Assembly (NCBI RefSeq): GCF_011764585.1 | Contig: NZ_AP022853.1 | Location: 727,501 to 791,500, forward strand | Direction: 5' to 3' | From: Sulfurimicrobium lacus | GTDB taxonomy: Bacteria > Pseudomonadota > Gammaproteobacteria > Burkholderiales > Sulfuricellaceae | Length of the DNA stretch: 64,000 nt | In this document: piece by piece, positions 27,106 to 36,304 of the stretch | Numbering within the stretch: position 1 is the stretch's first letter | Layout: each line of letters opens with the position of its first letter | The notes under the pieces: model-generated | What the model was told of the DNA's origin: nothing | Databases searched by the model: none | What the model saw: the letters and a program-made list of their open reading frames with translations, nothing else | Program-made: the position numbers and the translations under genes

Positions 27106-27921
27106 ATGATGAAATTCCTGACGGCAATGCTGCTCATGCTGTTGGTAATTCCGGCTGGTGCTGCGGAGCGACTGCTGCTCGGCGTCAATACCGGCGTTCC
27201 GGCCCAGGATGATCAGCGGGATATAAGCGATAAGTACAAACCGTTGGCCAATTATCTGGGCACGATGCTGAAACGCCCGGTCAAGCTCGAGGTGAGCCAG
27301 AATCTGTCGGCCTCCGAGCGACGCCTGAAAAAGGATGCATTCGATGTCTTTCTCGGTCCGCCCCAAGTTATAGCACAGGCCATGAAGGGTTCCGGATATG
27401 TGCCGATCGCCCGATATCCGGGTAAGCTCAAAGCGGCATTCGTGGTGATGGATACAAGTAATATCAAAAACCTGTCAGATGCAAAAGGCAGGCGATTGGG
27501 ACTGCCGGACAAGGAAAGCCTTGCGTCCAATCTGGCACTGGCAAAACTGCGTTTTTCCAGAATGACACCGGAAACTCATTTCGCGGAAATTTTCCACCAG
27601 CGCTTCCAGGATGCGACTCTGAACGCGTTGCTGATTGGCCGTGTCGATGTGGCGGCGGTGACCGCCGGTTTTGCCAAGAAGTGGGTGGGAGAGCATCCGG
27701 GGGCGCGTGTAATCGAGGAAAGCTATGAAGTCCCACATTTCGCTTTTGCGGTCAGCGAAGACATGAGCGAGGCTGATGCCATGCAGATCCGGCAGGTCTT
27801 GCTGGATGCGCCTAATACCGTCGAAGGCCGAGCTATGCTGGGGAAGATGGGGCACAAGGATGGCTTCATTCCCACCAGCAAGGATGATTATTCGCCTCTG
27901 ATACGGTTGTTCGGTTTATAG
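27106..27921 (+). CDS. PhnD-like periplasmic substrate-binding protein
   Basis: A 271-aa precursor. The ATG at 27106 follows TTGGAGG and gives signal peptide MMKFLTAMLLMLLVIPAGAA. The mature sequence (LLLGVNTGVPAQDDQRDISD, YKPLANYLGTMLKRPVKLEV, DVFLGPPQVIAQAMKGSGYV) follows the phosphate/phosphonate-binding PhnD fold, also used as sensor domains. No ABC permease or ATPase is adjacent, so it may bind an oxyanion for a remote transporter or act as a sensor or chaperone. Its place after the rhodaneses suggests a sulfur oxyanion ligand, an inference only. Confidence 0.82.
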   Translation: MMKFLTAMLLMLLVIPAGAAERLLLGVNTGVPAQDDQRDISDKYKPLANYLGTMLKRPVKLEVSQNLSASERRLKKDAFDVFLGPPQVIAQAMKGSGYVPIARYPGKLKAAFVVMDTSNIKNLSDAKGRRLGLPDKESLASNLALAKLRFSRMTPETHFAEIFHQRFQDATLNALLIGRVDVAAVTAGFAKKWVGEHPGARVIEESYEVPHFAFAVSEDMSEADAMQIRQVLLDAPNTVEGRAMLGKMGHKDGFIPTSKDDYSPLIRLFGL

Positions 27922-28008
27922 CGGGGGCGAGGTAGGGCGTGTTCAATCCGGCGGGTTTTGCTTAAGTCATTACTCGTCAGCCCAGGATCGCTTACAATGC
28001 GAAGCCTT

Positions 28009-30504
28009 ATGAATGCAACAGCCAAACCTGACTGTGTCTCGCAGGAATGTTTCCACTGCGGTCAGCCAATTCCTCAGAATTCCCACTACCCCGTGGTAAT
28101 CGAAGCCGTTTCACGCGAAATGTGTTGCCGGGGCTGCCAGGCGGTAGCCGAGGCAATTGTGGATGGGGGCCTCGAGGATTACTACCGTCACCGCACGGCA
28201 AAATCAGGCACGGCTGCGCTGGATGCCGCGGATGTGGTGCCGGAGTGGTTGCGTCAGGCAAAGCTTTACGATCTTCCCGAGGTGCAGAAAAGTTTTGTGC
28301 GCCAGGAGGTCGGCGAGGTCCGCGAGGCTTCCCTGATCCTGGAAGGCATTGTCTGCGCCGCCTGCGTCTGGCTTAACGAACACCATCTTTCCGGGCTGCC
28401 AGGCGTGCTGTCGGTTGAGATCAATTATTCCACCCATCGTGCGCGGGTCCGCTGGGATAATTCGCGCATCAAGCTATCCGAAATCCTTCACGCCGTCGCG
28501 GCGATCGGTTACACGGCCCACCCTTTTGACCCGGGTCGCCAGGAACAGCTTTTCCTCAAGGAGCGCCAGGCTGCGCTGCGGCGCCTGTTCATCGCCGGCA
28601 TCGGCATGATGCAGGTGATGATGTACGCGATACCGGCTTACGTCGCCGGCGGGGATGGCACCATGCCGCCCTGGATCGAAAGCATAATGCGCTGGGCCAG
28701 CCTGACCCTGACGCTGCCAGTGGTCGGCTATTCGGCCTGGCCGTTCTTCCTCGGCGCCTGGCGCGATCTGAAGCTGCGCCAGGCGGGCATGGATGTGCCG
28801 GTGGCGCTGGGCATCGGCGCCGCATTTATGGCCAGTGTCTATGCGACCTTGACGGGAGGGGGCGAAGTTTATTTTGACTCCATCACCATGTTCGTGTTTT
28901 TCCTCCTTTCCGGACGCTTCCTTGAAATGGGCGCAAGGCGGAAGGCCGCAGATGCTGCCGAGAAACTGGTCAAGATGCAACCGGCCATGGCAAGCCGCCT
29001 CCCCGCGTATCCAAACACCCAGTCCGATGAACTGGTGGCTGTGAGCAGCTTGAGTCTGGGAGAATATCTTCTGATTCGTCCGGGCGAATCGGTGCCGGCA
29101 GACGGCGTAGTGGAGCAGGGTAGCAGCCGGGTGGATGAGTCACTGCTGACCGGTGAAAGCCGCCCGGTGCCAAGAAATGCGGGAGGGCGGCTGATAGCGG
29201 GTACCATCAATGTGGATAGCCCGCTGATTATGCGGATTGAAGGTCTGGGGCAGGACACGGTGCTGTCCGGCATTGTGCGCCTGCTTGATCGCGCACTGGC
29301 TGAAAAACCGGCGTTGGCGCAGGTGGCGGACCGGGTTGCCAGCTGGTTTGTGCTGGCCCTGCTGCTGATTGCCGTCGGCACAGGCGTGGCATGGTATTTC
29401 ATCGAGCCGGCTCGGGCTTTCTGGATTACCGTTGCTGTATTGGTAGTGAGTTGTCCCTGCGCCCTGTCTTTGGCGACTCCCGCTGCCCTAACTGCGGCTA
29501 CGGGCAGTCTGACCCGTCTGGGGTTGCTAACCACACGAGGCCACGCACTGGAAACGTTGGCCAAGGCCACGCACTTTGTTTTCGACAAGACCGGCACCCT
29601 GACCTACGGCAAGATGAACTTGCTGGAAACGGTTGCGCTGGGCGCTGTCGGCCGCGAGCGCTGCCTGGCTATGGCAGCGGCGCTGGAACGGGCCTCTGAG
29701 CATGCTATTGCCAATGCCATTGCCACTGCTGCGGCGGGCAGCAACGATCAGTTCAGTGTCGAGGAAACCACCAATTTGCCTGGTAGTGGGGTCGAGGGAA
29801 AAATCGGTGGTCAGCGCTATCGCCTGGGGCGGCCTGCGTTTGTGGCTGAACTGTGCGGTACTCCTTTGCCGGATGCGCTGCTCCAAGTCCCGGAAGGTGC
29901 AACGGTGGTGGCTTTGGGCAGTGAAGACGCATGGCTTGCGCTATTCGCCTTGGGGGATACGCTGCGCCCTGATGCTGCGTATCTGGTTAATGGTTTGCAG
30001 CTGCGCGGGAAGACGGTGGTGCTCCTGTCGGGCGATCAGGAAGAAGCTGTGCACCGGGTTGCACAGCAGCTTGGTATCGCTACGGTGCGTGCCGCCATGA
30101 CGCCGCAAGGGAAGCTGGACTATGTGCGTGGCTTGCAGCGCGACGGGGCTGTGGTGGCGATGGTCGGCGACGGGGTGAACGATGCGCCGGTGCTTGCCGC
30201 AGCCGGAGTCTCCGTCGCCATGGGCGGCGGCACTCAGGTGGCGCGTGCCAGTGCCGACATGATCCTGCTTTCGGAACAATTGCCGCACTTGCTCGCGGGC
30301 GTGGATATCGCCGTCAAAACCAGCCGCATTATCCGCCAGAATCTGACGTGGGCATTCGTCTATAATTTAATCGCTATTCCACTTGCCGCGCTAGGTTATG
30401 TTACCCCCTGGATGGCGGGGATTGGCATGTCCGCCAGTTCGCTCATGGTGGTTCTGAATGCATTGCGCCTGGTCGAGCCGGACGCTGTCAAAGGACGGAA
30501 ATAA
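28009..30504 (+). CDS. ccoI: Copper-translocating P1B ATPase CcoI/FixI type
   Basis: Pumps copper out of the cytoplasm for cbb3 oxidase assembly. Order seen: N-terminal Cys-rich metal-binding segment (CFHCGQPIP and CCRGCQAV, PF12156 type), an HMA domain with VCAACVWL, eight membrane segments, the A-domain TGES, the intramembrane metal site SCPCALSLATP, the phosphorylation motif FDKTGTLTYG and VGDGVNDAPVLA. The start is uncertain: ATGs at 27997 and 28009 are both possible and neither has a good ribosome site; 28009 gives 831 aa. It is followed 3 nt later by ccoS. Confidence 0.95.
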   Translation: MNATAKPDCVSQECFHCGQPIPQNSHYPVVIEAVSREMCCRGCQAVAEAIVDGGLEDYYRHRTAKSGTAALDAADVVPEWLRQAKLYDLPEVQKSFVRQEVGEVREASLILEGIVCAACVWLNEHHLSGLPGVLSVEINYSTHRARVRWDNSRIKLSEILHAVAAIGYTAHPFDPGRQEQLFLKERQAALRRLFIAGIGMMQVMMYAIPAYVAGGDGTMPPWIESIMRWASLTLTLPVVGYSAWPFFLGAWRDLKLRQAGMDVPVALGIGAAFMASVYATLTGGGEVYFDSITMFVFFLLSGRFLEMGARRKAADAAEKLVKMQPAMASRLPAYPNTQSDELVAVSSLSLGEYLLIRPGESVPADGVVEQGSSRVDESLLTGESRPVPRNAGGRLIAGTINVDSPLIMRIEGLGQDTVLSGIVRLLDRALAEKPALAQVADRVASWFVLALLLIAVGTGVAWYFIEPARAFWITVAVLVVSCPCALSLATPAALTAATGSLTRLGLLTTRGHALETLAKATHFVFDKTGTLTYGKMNLLETVALGAVGRERCLAMAAALERASEHAIANAIATAAAGSNDQFSVEETTNLPGSGVEGKIGGQRYRLGRPAFVAELCGTPLPDALLQVPEGATVVALGSEDAWLALFALGDTLRPDAAYLVNGLQLRGKTVVLLSGDQEEAVHRVAQQLGIATVRAAMTPQGKLDYVRGLQRDGAVVAMVGDGVNDAPVLAAAGVSVAMGGGTQVARASADMILLSEQLPHLLAGVDIAVKTSRIIRQNLTWAFVYNLIAIPLAALGYVTPWMAGIGMSASSLMVVLNALRLVEPDAVKGRK

Positions 30505-30507
30505 GCG

Positions 30508-30690
30508 GTGGAAATACTTTATTTAATCATCCCGATTAGCGTGATCCTGATATTTTTCATCATCTGGATTTTCCTTTGGGCGGTAAAACATGGCCAGTTC
30601 GATGATATGGAGGGTCCTGCCCACCGTATTCTTATGGACGACGACAGGGCGCGCACCGAACCTTCCGAACATAAACCGAACGAAGAGTAA
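30508..30690 (+). CDS. ccoS: Cbb3 oxidase assembly protein CcoS
   Basis: A 60-aa single-pass membrane protein required for cofactor insertion into cbb3 oxidase. The start is GTG at 30508. The sequence MEILYLIIPISVILIFFIIW, then GQFDDMEGPAHRILMDDD, matches the CcoS signature of a membrane helix and DDxxGP motif. It is in the normal position directly after ccoI. Confidence 0.95.
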   Translation: MEILYLIIPISVILIFFIIWIFLWAVKHGQFDDMEGPAHRILMDDDRARTEPSEHKPNEE

Positions 30691-30714
30691 ATTCGTTCCC
30701 TCGCGAGCAAATCG

Positions 30715-30731
30715 CCGCGACATTTTGTCGC
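30715..30731. repeat. Short perfect hairpin upstream of the ccoN FNR site
   Basis: CGCGACATTTTGTCGCG, 7-bp arms with a 3-nt loop, followed by AAAAATG on the plus strand (a T run on the minus strand). It may be the 3' end of the ccoIS transcript or an operator; the sequence does not decide. Confidence 0.45.
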
Positions 30732-30747
30732 GAAAAATGAATCAAGT

Positions 30748-30789
30748 TTGATCTAGCGCAAAATTCCATTTACAGGATTCAGTTAATAT
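30748..30789 (+). promoter_or_regulatory. FNR-type site and -10 of the ccoN promoter
   Basis: TTGAT-CTAG-CGCAA (30748-30761) matches the FNR/Anr consensus TTGAT-N4-ATCAA at 8 of 10 positions. TAATAT at 30784-30789 is a good -10. A start point at 30796 places the FNR site exactly at -41.5, the class II activation position. The fnr gene lies 6 kb downstream. Confidence 0.75.
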
Positions 30790-30854
30790 TGGGACAGTAA
30801 TGTCCTGAAATAGACTTTACCTAAGGCGACTTTTTGTAATCAGGGAGGGAATAT

Positions 30855-32288
30855 ATGGAAGCGCAAACCACGTACAACTACAAGGTTGTGCGGCAATTCG
30901 CCATCATGACGGTGGTGTGGGGAATTGTCGGCATGCTGGTCGGGGTGATCATCGCCTCGCAGTTGATTTGGCCGGAATTAAATTTTGAGCCGTGGCTGAC
31001 GTATGGCCGTCTGCGTCCACTGCATACCAATGCGGTGATTTTTGCTTTTGGTGGTTCTGGTCTATTTGCGACCTCGTACTACATCGTGCAGCGCACTTGT
31101 CATACGCGTTTGCTTTCTGATGGCTTGGCTGCATTCACCTTCTGGGGATGGCAACTGGTGATTCTTCTGGCAGCAATTACTCTGCCGCTGGGTTACACCA
31201 CTTCCAAAGAGTATGCCGAGCTGGAATGGCCGATTGACATCTTGATTACCGTGGTCTGGGTGGTCTATGCAATCGTGTTCTTCGGCACCGTCATGAAGCG
31301 TAAAACCACGCATATTTATGTGGCCAACTGGTTTTTTGGCGCCTTCATTATCACCATCGCGTTGCTTCACCTCGTCAATAATGCCGAGTTGCCAGTCAGT
31401 TTCATGGGCATGAAGTCCTATTCCGCCTATGCTGGCGTGCAGGATGCAATGATTCAGTGGTGGTACGGTCACAACGCCGTGGGCTTCTTCCTGACGACCG
31501 CTTTCCTGGGCATGATGTATTACTTCGTTCCCAAGCAGGCAGGGCGCCCGGTATATTCCTACCGCCTGTCCGTGGTGCACTTCTGGGCGCTGGTCTTTAC
31601 CTACATGTGGGCCGGTCCTCACCATCTGCATTACACCGCGTTGCCTGACTGGACCCAGTCCATCGGTATGATCTTCTCGCTGATTCTGCTGGCACCTTCC
31701 TGGGGCGGCATGATCAACGGCATCATGACTCTCTCGGGTGCCTGGCACAAACTGCGTACTGATCCTATCCTGAAGTTCCTGGTGACCTCGCTGTCCTTCT
31801 ACGGTATGTCTACCTTCGAAGGTCCGATGATGTCCATCAAAACCGTGAACGCGCTGTCTCACTATACCGACTGGACCGTGGGTCACGTGCACTCCGGCGC
31901 CCTGGGTTGGGTGGCGATGGTGACCATCGGTTCCCTGTACTACCTGATCCCGCGCCTGTTTGGCCGCGAACAGATGTATAGCGTCAAGCTGATCACGACC
32001 CATTTCTGGATTGCCACGATCGGTGTGGTGCTGTACATCGCCGCGCTGTGGATTTCCGGTGTGATGCAGGGATTGATGTGGCGCGCGGTGAACGCCGACG
32101 GAACGCTGACCTACAGCTTCGCAGAAGCAGTCAAGGTGGTGTACCCGTTCTACACGATTCGCTTGATTGGCGGCACTTTGTTCCTGGTTGGAATGCTGAT
32201 CATGGCCTACAACGTATTCAAGACTGTGGCTGGCTCCAAGGCAGTGGATGATGCGGCGATCCCCGCTCCTGCCGGCGCTCACGCTTAA
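30855..32288 (+). CDS. ccoN: Cbb3-type cytochrome c oxidase subunit I
   Basis: Catalytic haem-copper subunit of the high-affinity oxidase. The 477-aa protein has about 12 membrane helices and the conserved [52 protein letters not shown] and [18 protein letters not shown] segments with the haem and copper histidines. A GGGAGG site precedes the ATG. It is the first gene of ccoNOQP and is placed under an FNR-type promoter, as expected for microaerobic induction. Confidence 0.98.
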   Translation: MEAQTTYNYKVVRQFAIMTVVWGIVGMLVGVIIASQLIWPELNFEPWLTYGRLRPLHTNAVIFAFGGSGLFATSYYIVQRTCHTRLLSDGLAAFTFWGWQLVILLAAITLPLGYTTSKEYAELEWPIDILITVVWVVYAIVFFGTVMKRKTTHIYVANWFFGAFIITIALLHLVNNAELPVSFMGMKSYSAYAGVQDAMIQWWYGHNAVGFFLTTAFLGMMYYFVPKQAGRPVYSYRLSVVHFWALVFTYMWAGPHHLHYTALPDWTQSIGMIFSLILLAPSWGGMINGIMTLSGAWHKLRTDPILKFLVTSLSFYGMSTFEGPMMSIKTVNALSHYTDWTVGHVHSGALGWVAMVTIGSLYYLIPRLFGREQMYSVKLITTHFWIATIGVVLYIAALWISGVMQGLMWRAVNADGTLTYSFAEAVKVVYPFYTIRLIGGTLFLVGMLIMAYNVFKTVAGSKAVDDAAIPAPAGAHA

Positions 32289-32310
32289 GTAAAGGGAAGG
32301 AGATAAGATA

Positions 32311-32931
32311 ATGAGTGCAAATTCATGGCATGAATCACTGGAAAAAAACATCGGTTTCATGATGGTGTTGATTCTACTGGTGGTGAGCGTGGCAATGATG
32401 GTGGAAATTCTGCCGCTGTTTTTCCAGAAATCCACCACGGAACCGGTGGCCGGCCTCAAGCCGCGTACTGCTCTGCAGTTGGCGGGACGGGACATTTACC
32501 AACGCGAGGGGTGCTACAACTGCCACTCGCAGATGGTGCGTCCGTTCCGTGCTGAAACTGAACGTTATGGTCACTACTCTGTTGCGGGCGAGTTCGTATA
32601 CGATCACCCGTTCCAGTGGGGCTCCAAGCGTACTGGTCCTGACCTTGCCCGTGTTGGCGGTCGTTATTCCGACGACTGGCACCGTACCCACCTCAATAAC
32701 CCGCGCGACGTAGTGCCGGAATCCAATATGCCGGCTTACACCTTGCTGGCGAACACCGCGGTTGCAGGCGACGATCTGGGCGCTCACATGAGCACGCTGC
32801 GTGCTCTGGGCGTTCCATATACTGACGCGGATATTGCCGGTGCTGCGCAGGCAGTTGCAGGTAAGACCGAACTGGATGCCGTGATCGCCTACTTGCAGAG
32901 TCTTGGTACAGTAATCAAGAGCACGAGGTGA
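32311..32931 (+). CDS. ccoO: Cbb3-type cytochrome c oxidase subunit II (monohaem)
   Basis: A 206-aa membrane-anchored c-type cytochrome. One N-terminal membrane helix (about 12-33) is followed by the haem motif in [20 protein letters not shown], diagnostic for CcoO, and the distal methionine region [10 protein letters not shown]. It lies 22 nt after ccoN and is followed by ccoQ after 3 nt. Confidence 0.98.
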   Translation: MSANSWHESLEKNIGFMMVLILLVVSVAMMVEILPLFFQKSTTEPVAGLKPRTALQLAGRDIYQREGCYNCHSQMVRPFRAETERYGHYSVAGEFVYDHPFQWGSKRTGPDLARVGGRYSDDWHRTHLNNPRDVVPESNMPAYTLLANTAVAGDDLGAHMSTLRALGVPYTDADIAGAAQAVAGKTELDAVIAYLQSLGTVIKSTR

Positions 32932-32934
32932 GTC

Positions 32935-33120
32935 GTGGACATCAACGATCTTAGATCAATCGTGACGGTGGTGTCGTTCATAACTTTCCTCGGCATCTTG
33001 GCTTGGGCTTTCAGCGGACGCCGCAAGGCGGCGTTCGACGAGGCAGCCCAATCGCTGATGGAAGATGACGAATTCAGCCGGGTGAACGTGAAATCCGCTC
33101 CCAAGGCGGCGGGACACTAA
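32935..33120 (+). CDS. ccoQ: Cbb3 oxidase subunit CcoQ
   Basis: A 61-aa single-helix protein starting at GTG 32935 (MDINDLRSIVTVVSFITFLG), with the post-helix FSGRRKAAFDEAAQ pattern of CcoQ/FixQ. It stabilizes the complex. It sits between ccoO (3 nt) and ccoP (11 nt). Confidence 0.93.
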   Translation: MDINDLRSIVTVVSFITFLGILAWAFSGRRKAAFDEAAQSLMEDDEFSRVNVKSAPKAAGH

Positions 33121-33131
33121 AGGAGATAAAG

Positions 33132-34031
33132 ATGAGTGATTTTGTAAGCGACTTTTGGAGTCTGTGGGTCGCCGGGATTACCCTGGCCAGCGTACTCGGC
33201 TGCGGGTTGTTTCTGTGGGCTGTGAGTATCAAGCGTACCAATGCCAAGGTGGAAACCACCGGACATAAGTGGGATGAAACGCTGGAGGAATGGAATAACC
33301 CGATGCCAGCATGGTGGAGTTGGTTGTTCTACATCACGGTTGTATTCGGACTGGTGTATCTGTCGCTCTTCCCCGGCTTGGGAACTTTCCAGGGGATGCT
33401 TGGCTGGAGTTCGCATGGCCAGTATGACGACGAGATGAAGGTTGCAAAGGAAACGTACGATCCGATCTTCAACAAGTATCTGAAGCAGGATTTGAAGACC
33501 GTGGCTGCCGATCCGGAAGCCAGAGCAATGGGTCAAAGGCTGTTTCTGACCTACTGTTCACAGTGCCATGGTTCAGACGCAGGTGGCGCACGTGGCTTCC
33601 CCAACCTGGCCGATAAAGACTGGCTGTATGGCGGTGCTCCTGAAACCATCGAGGCCAGCATTACCGGTGGCCGTGCTGGTGTTATGCCTCCTTGGGCGCC
33701 GGTACTAGGCGATCAGGGCGTAAAGGAAGTTGCCAACTACGTACTCTCCTTGTCCGGCCACAAGCATGATGCCAATCTGGCAGCTGCTGGTAAGCCCAAG
33801 TTCGAGCAGAACTGCGTTGCATGCCATATGCCGACCGCTACTGGCAACCCGGCCCTTGGCGCGCCCAACCTGACTGATAATGTCTGGTTGTACGGCGGCA
33901 CCGAAGCGAAGGTGATCGAAACCATCAGCAAGGGTCGCAACGGCGTAATGCCTTCGTGGAAGGATTTCCTTGGCGAGGCCAAAATCCATCTGCTGGCAGC
34001 TTACGTATATAGCCTGTCCGAAGGGAAATAA
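33132..34031 (+). CDS. ccoP: Cbb3-type cytochrome c oxidase subunit III (dihaem)
   Basis: A 299-aa membrane-anchored dihaem cytochrome c that feeds electrons to CcoO and CcoN. It has two N-terminal membrane segments, the conserved HKWDETLEEWNNPMPAWW, then two haem motifs, CSQCH (about 141) and CVACH (about 230). GGRAGVMPPWAPVLG and KGRNGVMPSWKDFLG are the axial-methionine segments. It is the last gene of ccoNOQP; a hairpin follows. Confidence 0.98.
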   Translation: MSDFVSDFWSLWVAGITLASVLGCGLFLWAVSIKRTNAKVETTGHKWDETLEEWNNPMPAWWSWLFYITVVFGLVYLSLFPGLGTFQGMLGWSSHGQYDDEMKVAKETYDPIFNKYLKQDLKTVAADPEARAMGQRLFLTYCSQCHGSDAGGARGFPNLADKDWLYGGAPETIEASITGGRAGVMPPWAPVLGDQGVKEVANYVLSLSGHKHDANLAAAGKPKFEQNCVACHMPTATGNPALGAPNLTDNVWLYGGTEAKVIETISKGRNGVMPSWKDFLGEAKIHLLAAYVYSLSEGK

Positions 34032-34063
34032 AGTAGTAAAATAATAAAAAAGTAATAAAGGAG

Positions 34064-34091
34064 CGGGCGGAGTTTGTAAGGATTCCGCCCG
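34064..34091 (+). terminator. Hairpin between ccoP and ccoG
   Basis: CGGGCGGA / TCCGCCCG arms with a 12-nt loop, followed by TTTCAAC. The T run is weak, so partial termination or mRNA stabilization between ccoNOQP and ccoGH is more likely than full termination. Confidence 0.6.
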
Positions 34092-34177
34092 TTTCAACTC
34101 ATCACAAAATGGTTTTGTGGCTCGCGTAAGGACTGGGGGACGCGACATTTCTGCTCGTAGATAATTGGGAGTGTTAA

Positions 34178-35605
34178 TTGAACCAGTCGGATGGAAAAGT
34201 AGCCGGTAAAGTTGAAGAGCCGGTTGAAGCAAAAGACCTCTATGAAGCTCGCAAAAATATTTATGCACGTTCTGTAACGGGTATTTTTGCAAATTTGCGA
34301 ATTTTGGGTGTAGCGCTTACCCAGTTCGTTTTCTACGTTTTTCCCTGGCTGATCTGGAACGATCGACCGATGATGCTGTTCGATCTGGTGCATCGGAAGT
34401 TCTACGTATTTGGCTATATATTCTTTCCCCAGGATTTCGTTTACCTAACCGGCGTGCTGGTCATTGCGGCATTGGCACTGTTCCTGTTTACCGCCGTGGC
34501 AGGGCGTATCTGGTGCGGCTACGCGTGTCCGCAAACGGTTTACACCGAGATTTTTATGTGGATCGAGCGCGCCATCGAGGGCGATCGTGCACAGCAGATC
34601 AAACTTGCGAAATCGCCTTGGAACGCACGAAAAATCAGGCTAAAACTTGCCAAGCACGCGGCATGGTTTGCCGTGGCATTGTGGACCGGATTTACCTTTG
34701 TAGGCTTCTTTACGCCTATCAGGGATCTGGCACATGAGTTTGCTTCGTTTTCCATGGGGCCGTGGGAAACGTTCTGGGTGTTTTTCTATGGATTTACCAC
34801 CTATGGCTTTGCGGGGCACATGCGCGAACAGGTTTGCCTATATATGTGTCCTTATGCGCGTTTCCAGAGCGTGATGTTCGACCCCGATACGCTCATCATT
34901 ACCTATGATGGCAACCGAGGTGAACCGCGCGGACAGCGCAACAAGAACGCGGATTACCGTGCCGAGGGTAAAGGTGATTGCGTGGATTGCGGTATTTGCG
35001 TCCAGGTTTGCCCAACCGGCATCGACATACGCAAGGGTTTGCAGTATGAATGCATTGGATGCGCAGCCTGTATCGATGCCTGCAACCAGGTCATGGATAA
35101 AATGTCTTATCCGCGCGGGCTGATCCGTTATTCGACGGAAAACGTGATGCTGGGCAAATTCCCGGAACGTAGCATGACGGCTCACGTGTTTCGCCCCCGC
35201 GTGCTGCTTTATACCGCCATCCTTACGGCGATTGCCATTGCGCTGGGTGTGGCGATATATATGCGTGAACCACTCAAGGCCAACATCATTCGCGATCGTA
35301 CCAATCTGGTGCGGGAAACCGATGATGGCTTGCTGGAGAACGTTTATCGCATGCAGATCATCAACATGGATGAAAAAGCGCACCGTTATACGCTGTCAGC
35401 CTCAGGCATGAACGACCTCAAGGTTACAACGAATGAGGCGCAGCCACTGTTAGTTGAGCCTGCATCTACTCGCGTCGTATCCATGAGCCTGATTGCCGAT
35501 CCAGAGAACCTGAAGACGGGATCGATTCCGGTGCATATCAAAATTCAGGATGTCGATAATCCAGATATAAGCGCCAACGAAAAAACTAGTTTTCTTGTGA
35601 GGTAG
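34178..35605 (+). CDS. ccoG: Cytochrome c oxidase accessory protein CcoG (FixG/RdxA)
   Basis: A 475-aa membrane iron-sulfur protein linked to copper reduction for cbb3 assembly. It has membrane segments around 50, 90, 160 and 345, GYACPQTVYTEIFMWIER, and a pair of 4Fe-4S motifs in CVDCGICVQVCPTGID and CIGCAACIDACNQVMDKM. A C-terminal immunoglobulin-like domain follows. The start is TTG at 34178 with GGGAG six nt upstream; there is no suitable ATG or GTG nearby, so the rare start is likely real. Confidence 0.95.
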   Translation: MNQSDGKVAGKVEEPVEAKDLYEARKNIYARSVTGIFANLRILGVALTQFVFYVFPWLIWNDRPMMLFDLVHRKFYVFGYIFFPQDFVYLTGVLVIAALALFLFTAVAGRIWCGYACPQTVYTEIFMWIERAIEGDRAQQIKLAKSPWNARKIRLKLAKHAAWFAVALWTGFTFVGFFTPIRDLAHEFASFSMGPWETFWVFFYGFTTYGFAGHMREQVCLYMCPYARFQSVMFDPDTLIITYDGNRGEPRGQRNKNADYRAEGKGDCVDCGICVQVCPTGIDIRKGLQYECIGCAACIDACNQVMDKMSYPRGLIRYSTENVMLGKFPERSMTAHVFRPRVLLYTAILTAIAIALGVAIYMREPLKANIIRDRTNLVRETDDGLLENVYRMQIINMDEKAHRYTLSASGMNDLKVTTNEAQPLLVEPASTRVVSMSLIADPENLKTGSIPVHIKIQDVDNPDISANEKTSFLVR

Positions 35606-35607
35606 AT

Positions 35608-36120
35608 ATGAATGCTCTGACTGAAAACATCAAACCTTGGTACCGCGAACCCTGGCCATGGATATTGATGGCTCTTCCGGCGGCGGCGGTAATCTTTGGG
35701 CTGTTTTACGCGTGGTTGGCGATTACTACGCAAGATGGCTTGGTAGATGATGATTATTACAAAGACGGGCTGGCTATCAACCGGACTCTCGATCGCGACA
35801 AGGCGGCTAAGACGCTTAACATCAAGGCGCAGTTGATGGTTGGAGACGATCCGACACACCTGCGTTTAATGCTTCAGGGGGGGCAGTCAGGCACGTTGCC
35901 TCAGCACCTGCGGCTAAAATTGCTTCACCCCACCCGTGCCGGTATGGATCAGGTGGTTGACCTAACCCAGCGAGGTGAAGGCTATTACGAGGGGGCACTC
36001 AAGTCATTGGGCCCCGCTCGTTGGCATCTGGTTCTGGAAGATACCGAGAAGAAATGGCGGTTGACCGGAACCTGGCATGTGCCCAAGGACCACTCAGTGG
36101 CACTGGATTCAAAGGGATAG
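35608..36120 (+). CDS. ccoH: CcoH/FixH family protein
   Basis: A 170-aa protein with one N-terminal membrane helix (about 14-38, WPWILMALPAAAVIFGLFYA) and a periplasmic FixH domain (DDDYYKDGLAINRTLDRDKA is the conserved block after the helix). It is needed for cbb3 assembly. It starts 2 nt after ccoG, so translation is coupled. Confidence 0.93.
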   Translation: MNALTENIKPWYREPWPWILMALPAAAVIFGLFYAWLAITTQDGLVDDDYYKDGLAINRTLDRDKAAKTLNIKAQLMVGDDPTHLRLMLQGGQSGTLPQHLRLKLLHPTRAGMDQVVDLTQRGEGYYEGALKSLGPARWHLVLEDTEKKWRLTGTWHVPKDHSVALDSKG

Positions 36121-36149
36121 TTTTACTAACGACAAGAGGAGAAGAGGAA

Positions 36150-36287
36150 ATGGACTTGATGCAAACGTTATTTTCGACTGATATTGGCCTGCTCAGCATG
36201 TTCACGATTGGGTTCATCCTCGTGATGGCAGTGTTTTTTATCGTGTGGTACAACAAAAAAATCAACGAACCCAATCAAGGCGATTAA
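36150..36287 (+). CDS. DUF3149-like small membrane protein
   Basis: A 45-aa single-pass protein. A GGAGAAGAGG site leads to ATG 36150, giving MDLMQTLFSTDIGLLSMFTI and a helix ending in VWYNKKINEPNQGD. The phrase DIGLLS followed by a helix and a Lys-rich end is the DUF3149 pattern as I recall it. It is the last gene of the cbb3 locus on this strand. The function is unknown; position suggests a link to cbb3 assembly or stability. Confidence 0.8.
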   Translation: MDLMQTLFSTDIGLLSMFTIGFILVMAVFFIVWYNKKINEPNQGD

Positions 36288-36304
36288 GTGCCGGCCTAAA
36301 ACTT

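Noticed and set aside
31062-32495. A 477-codon open frame antisense to ccoN
   Set aside because: ccoN is certain; the antisense translation is His/Gln-rich shadow.
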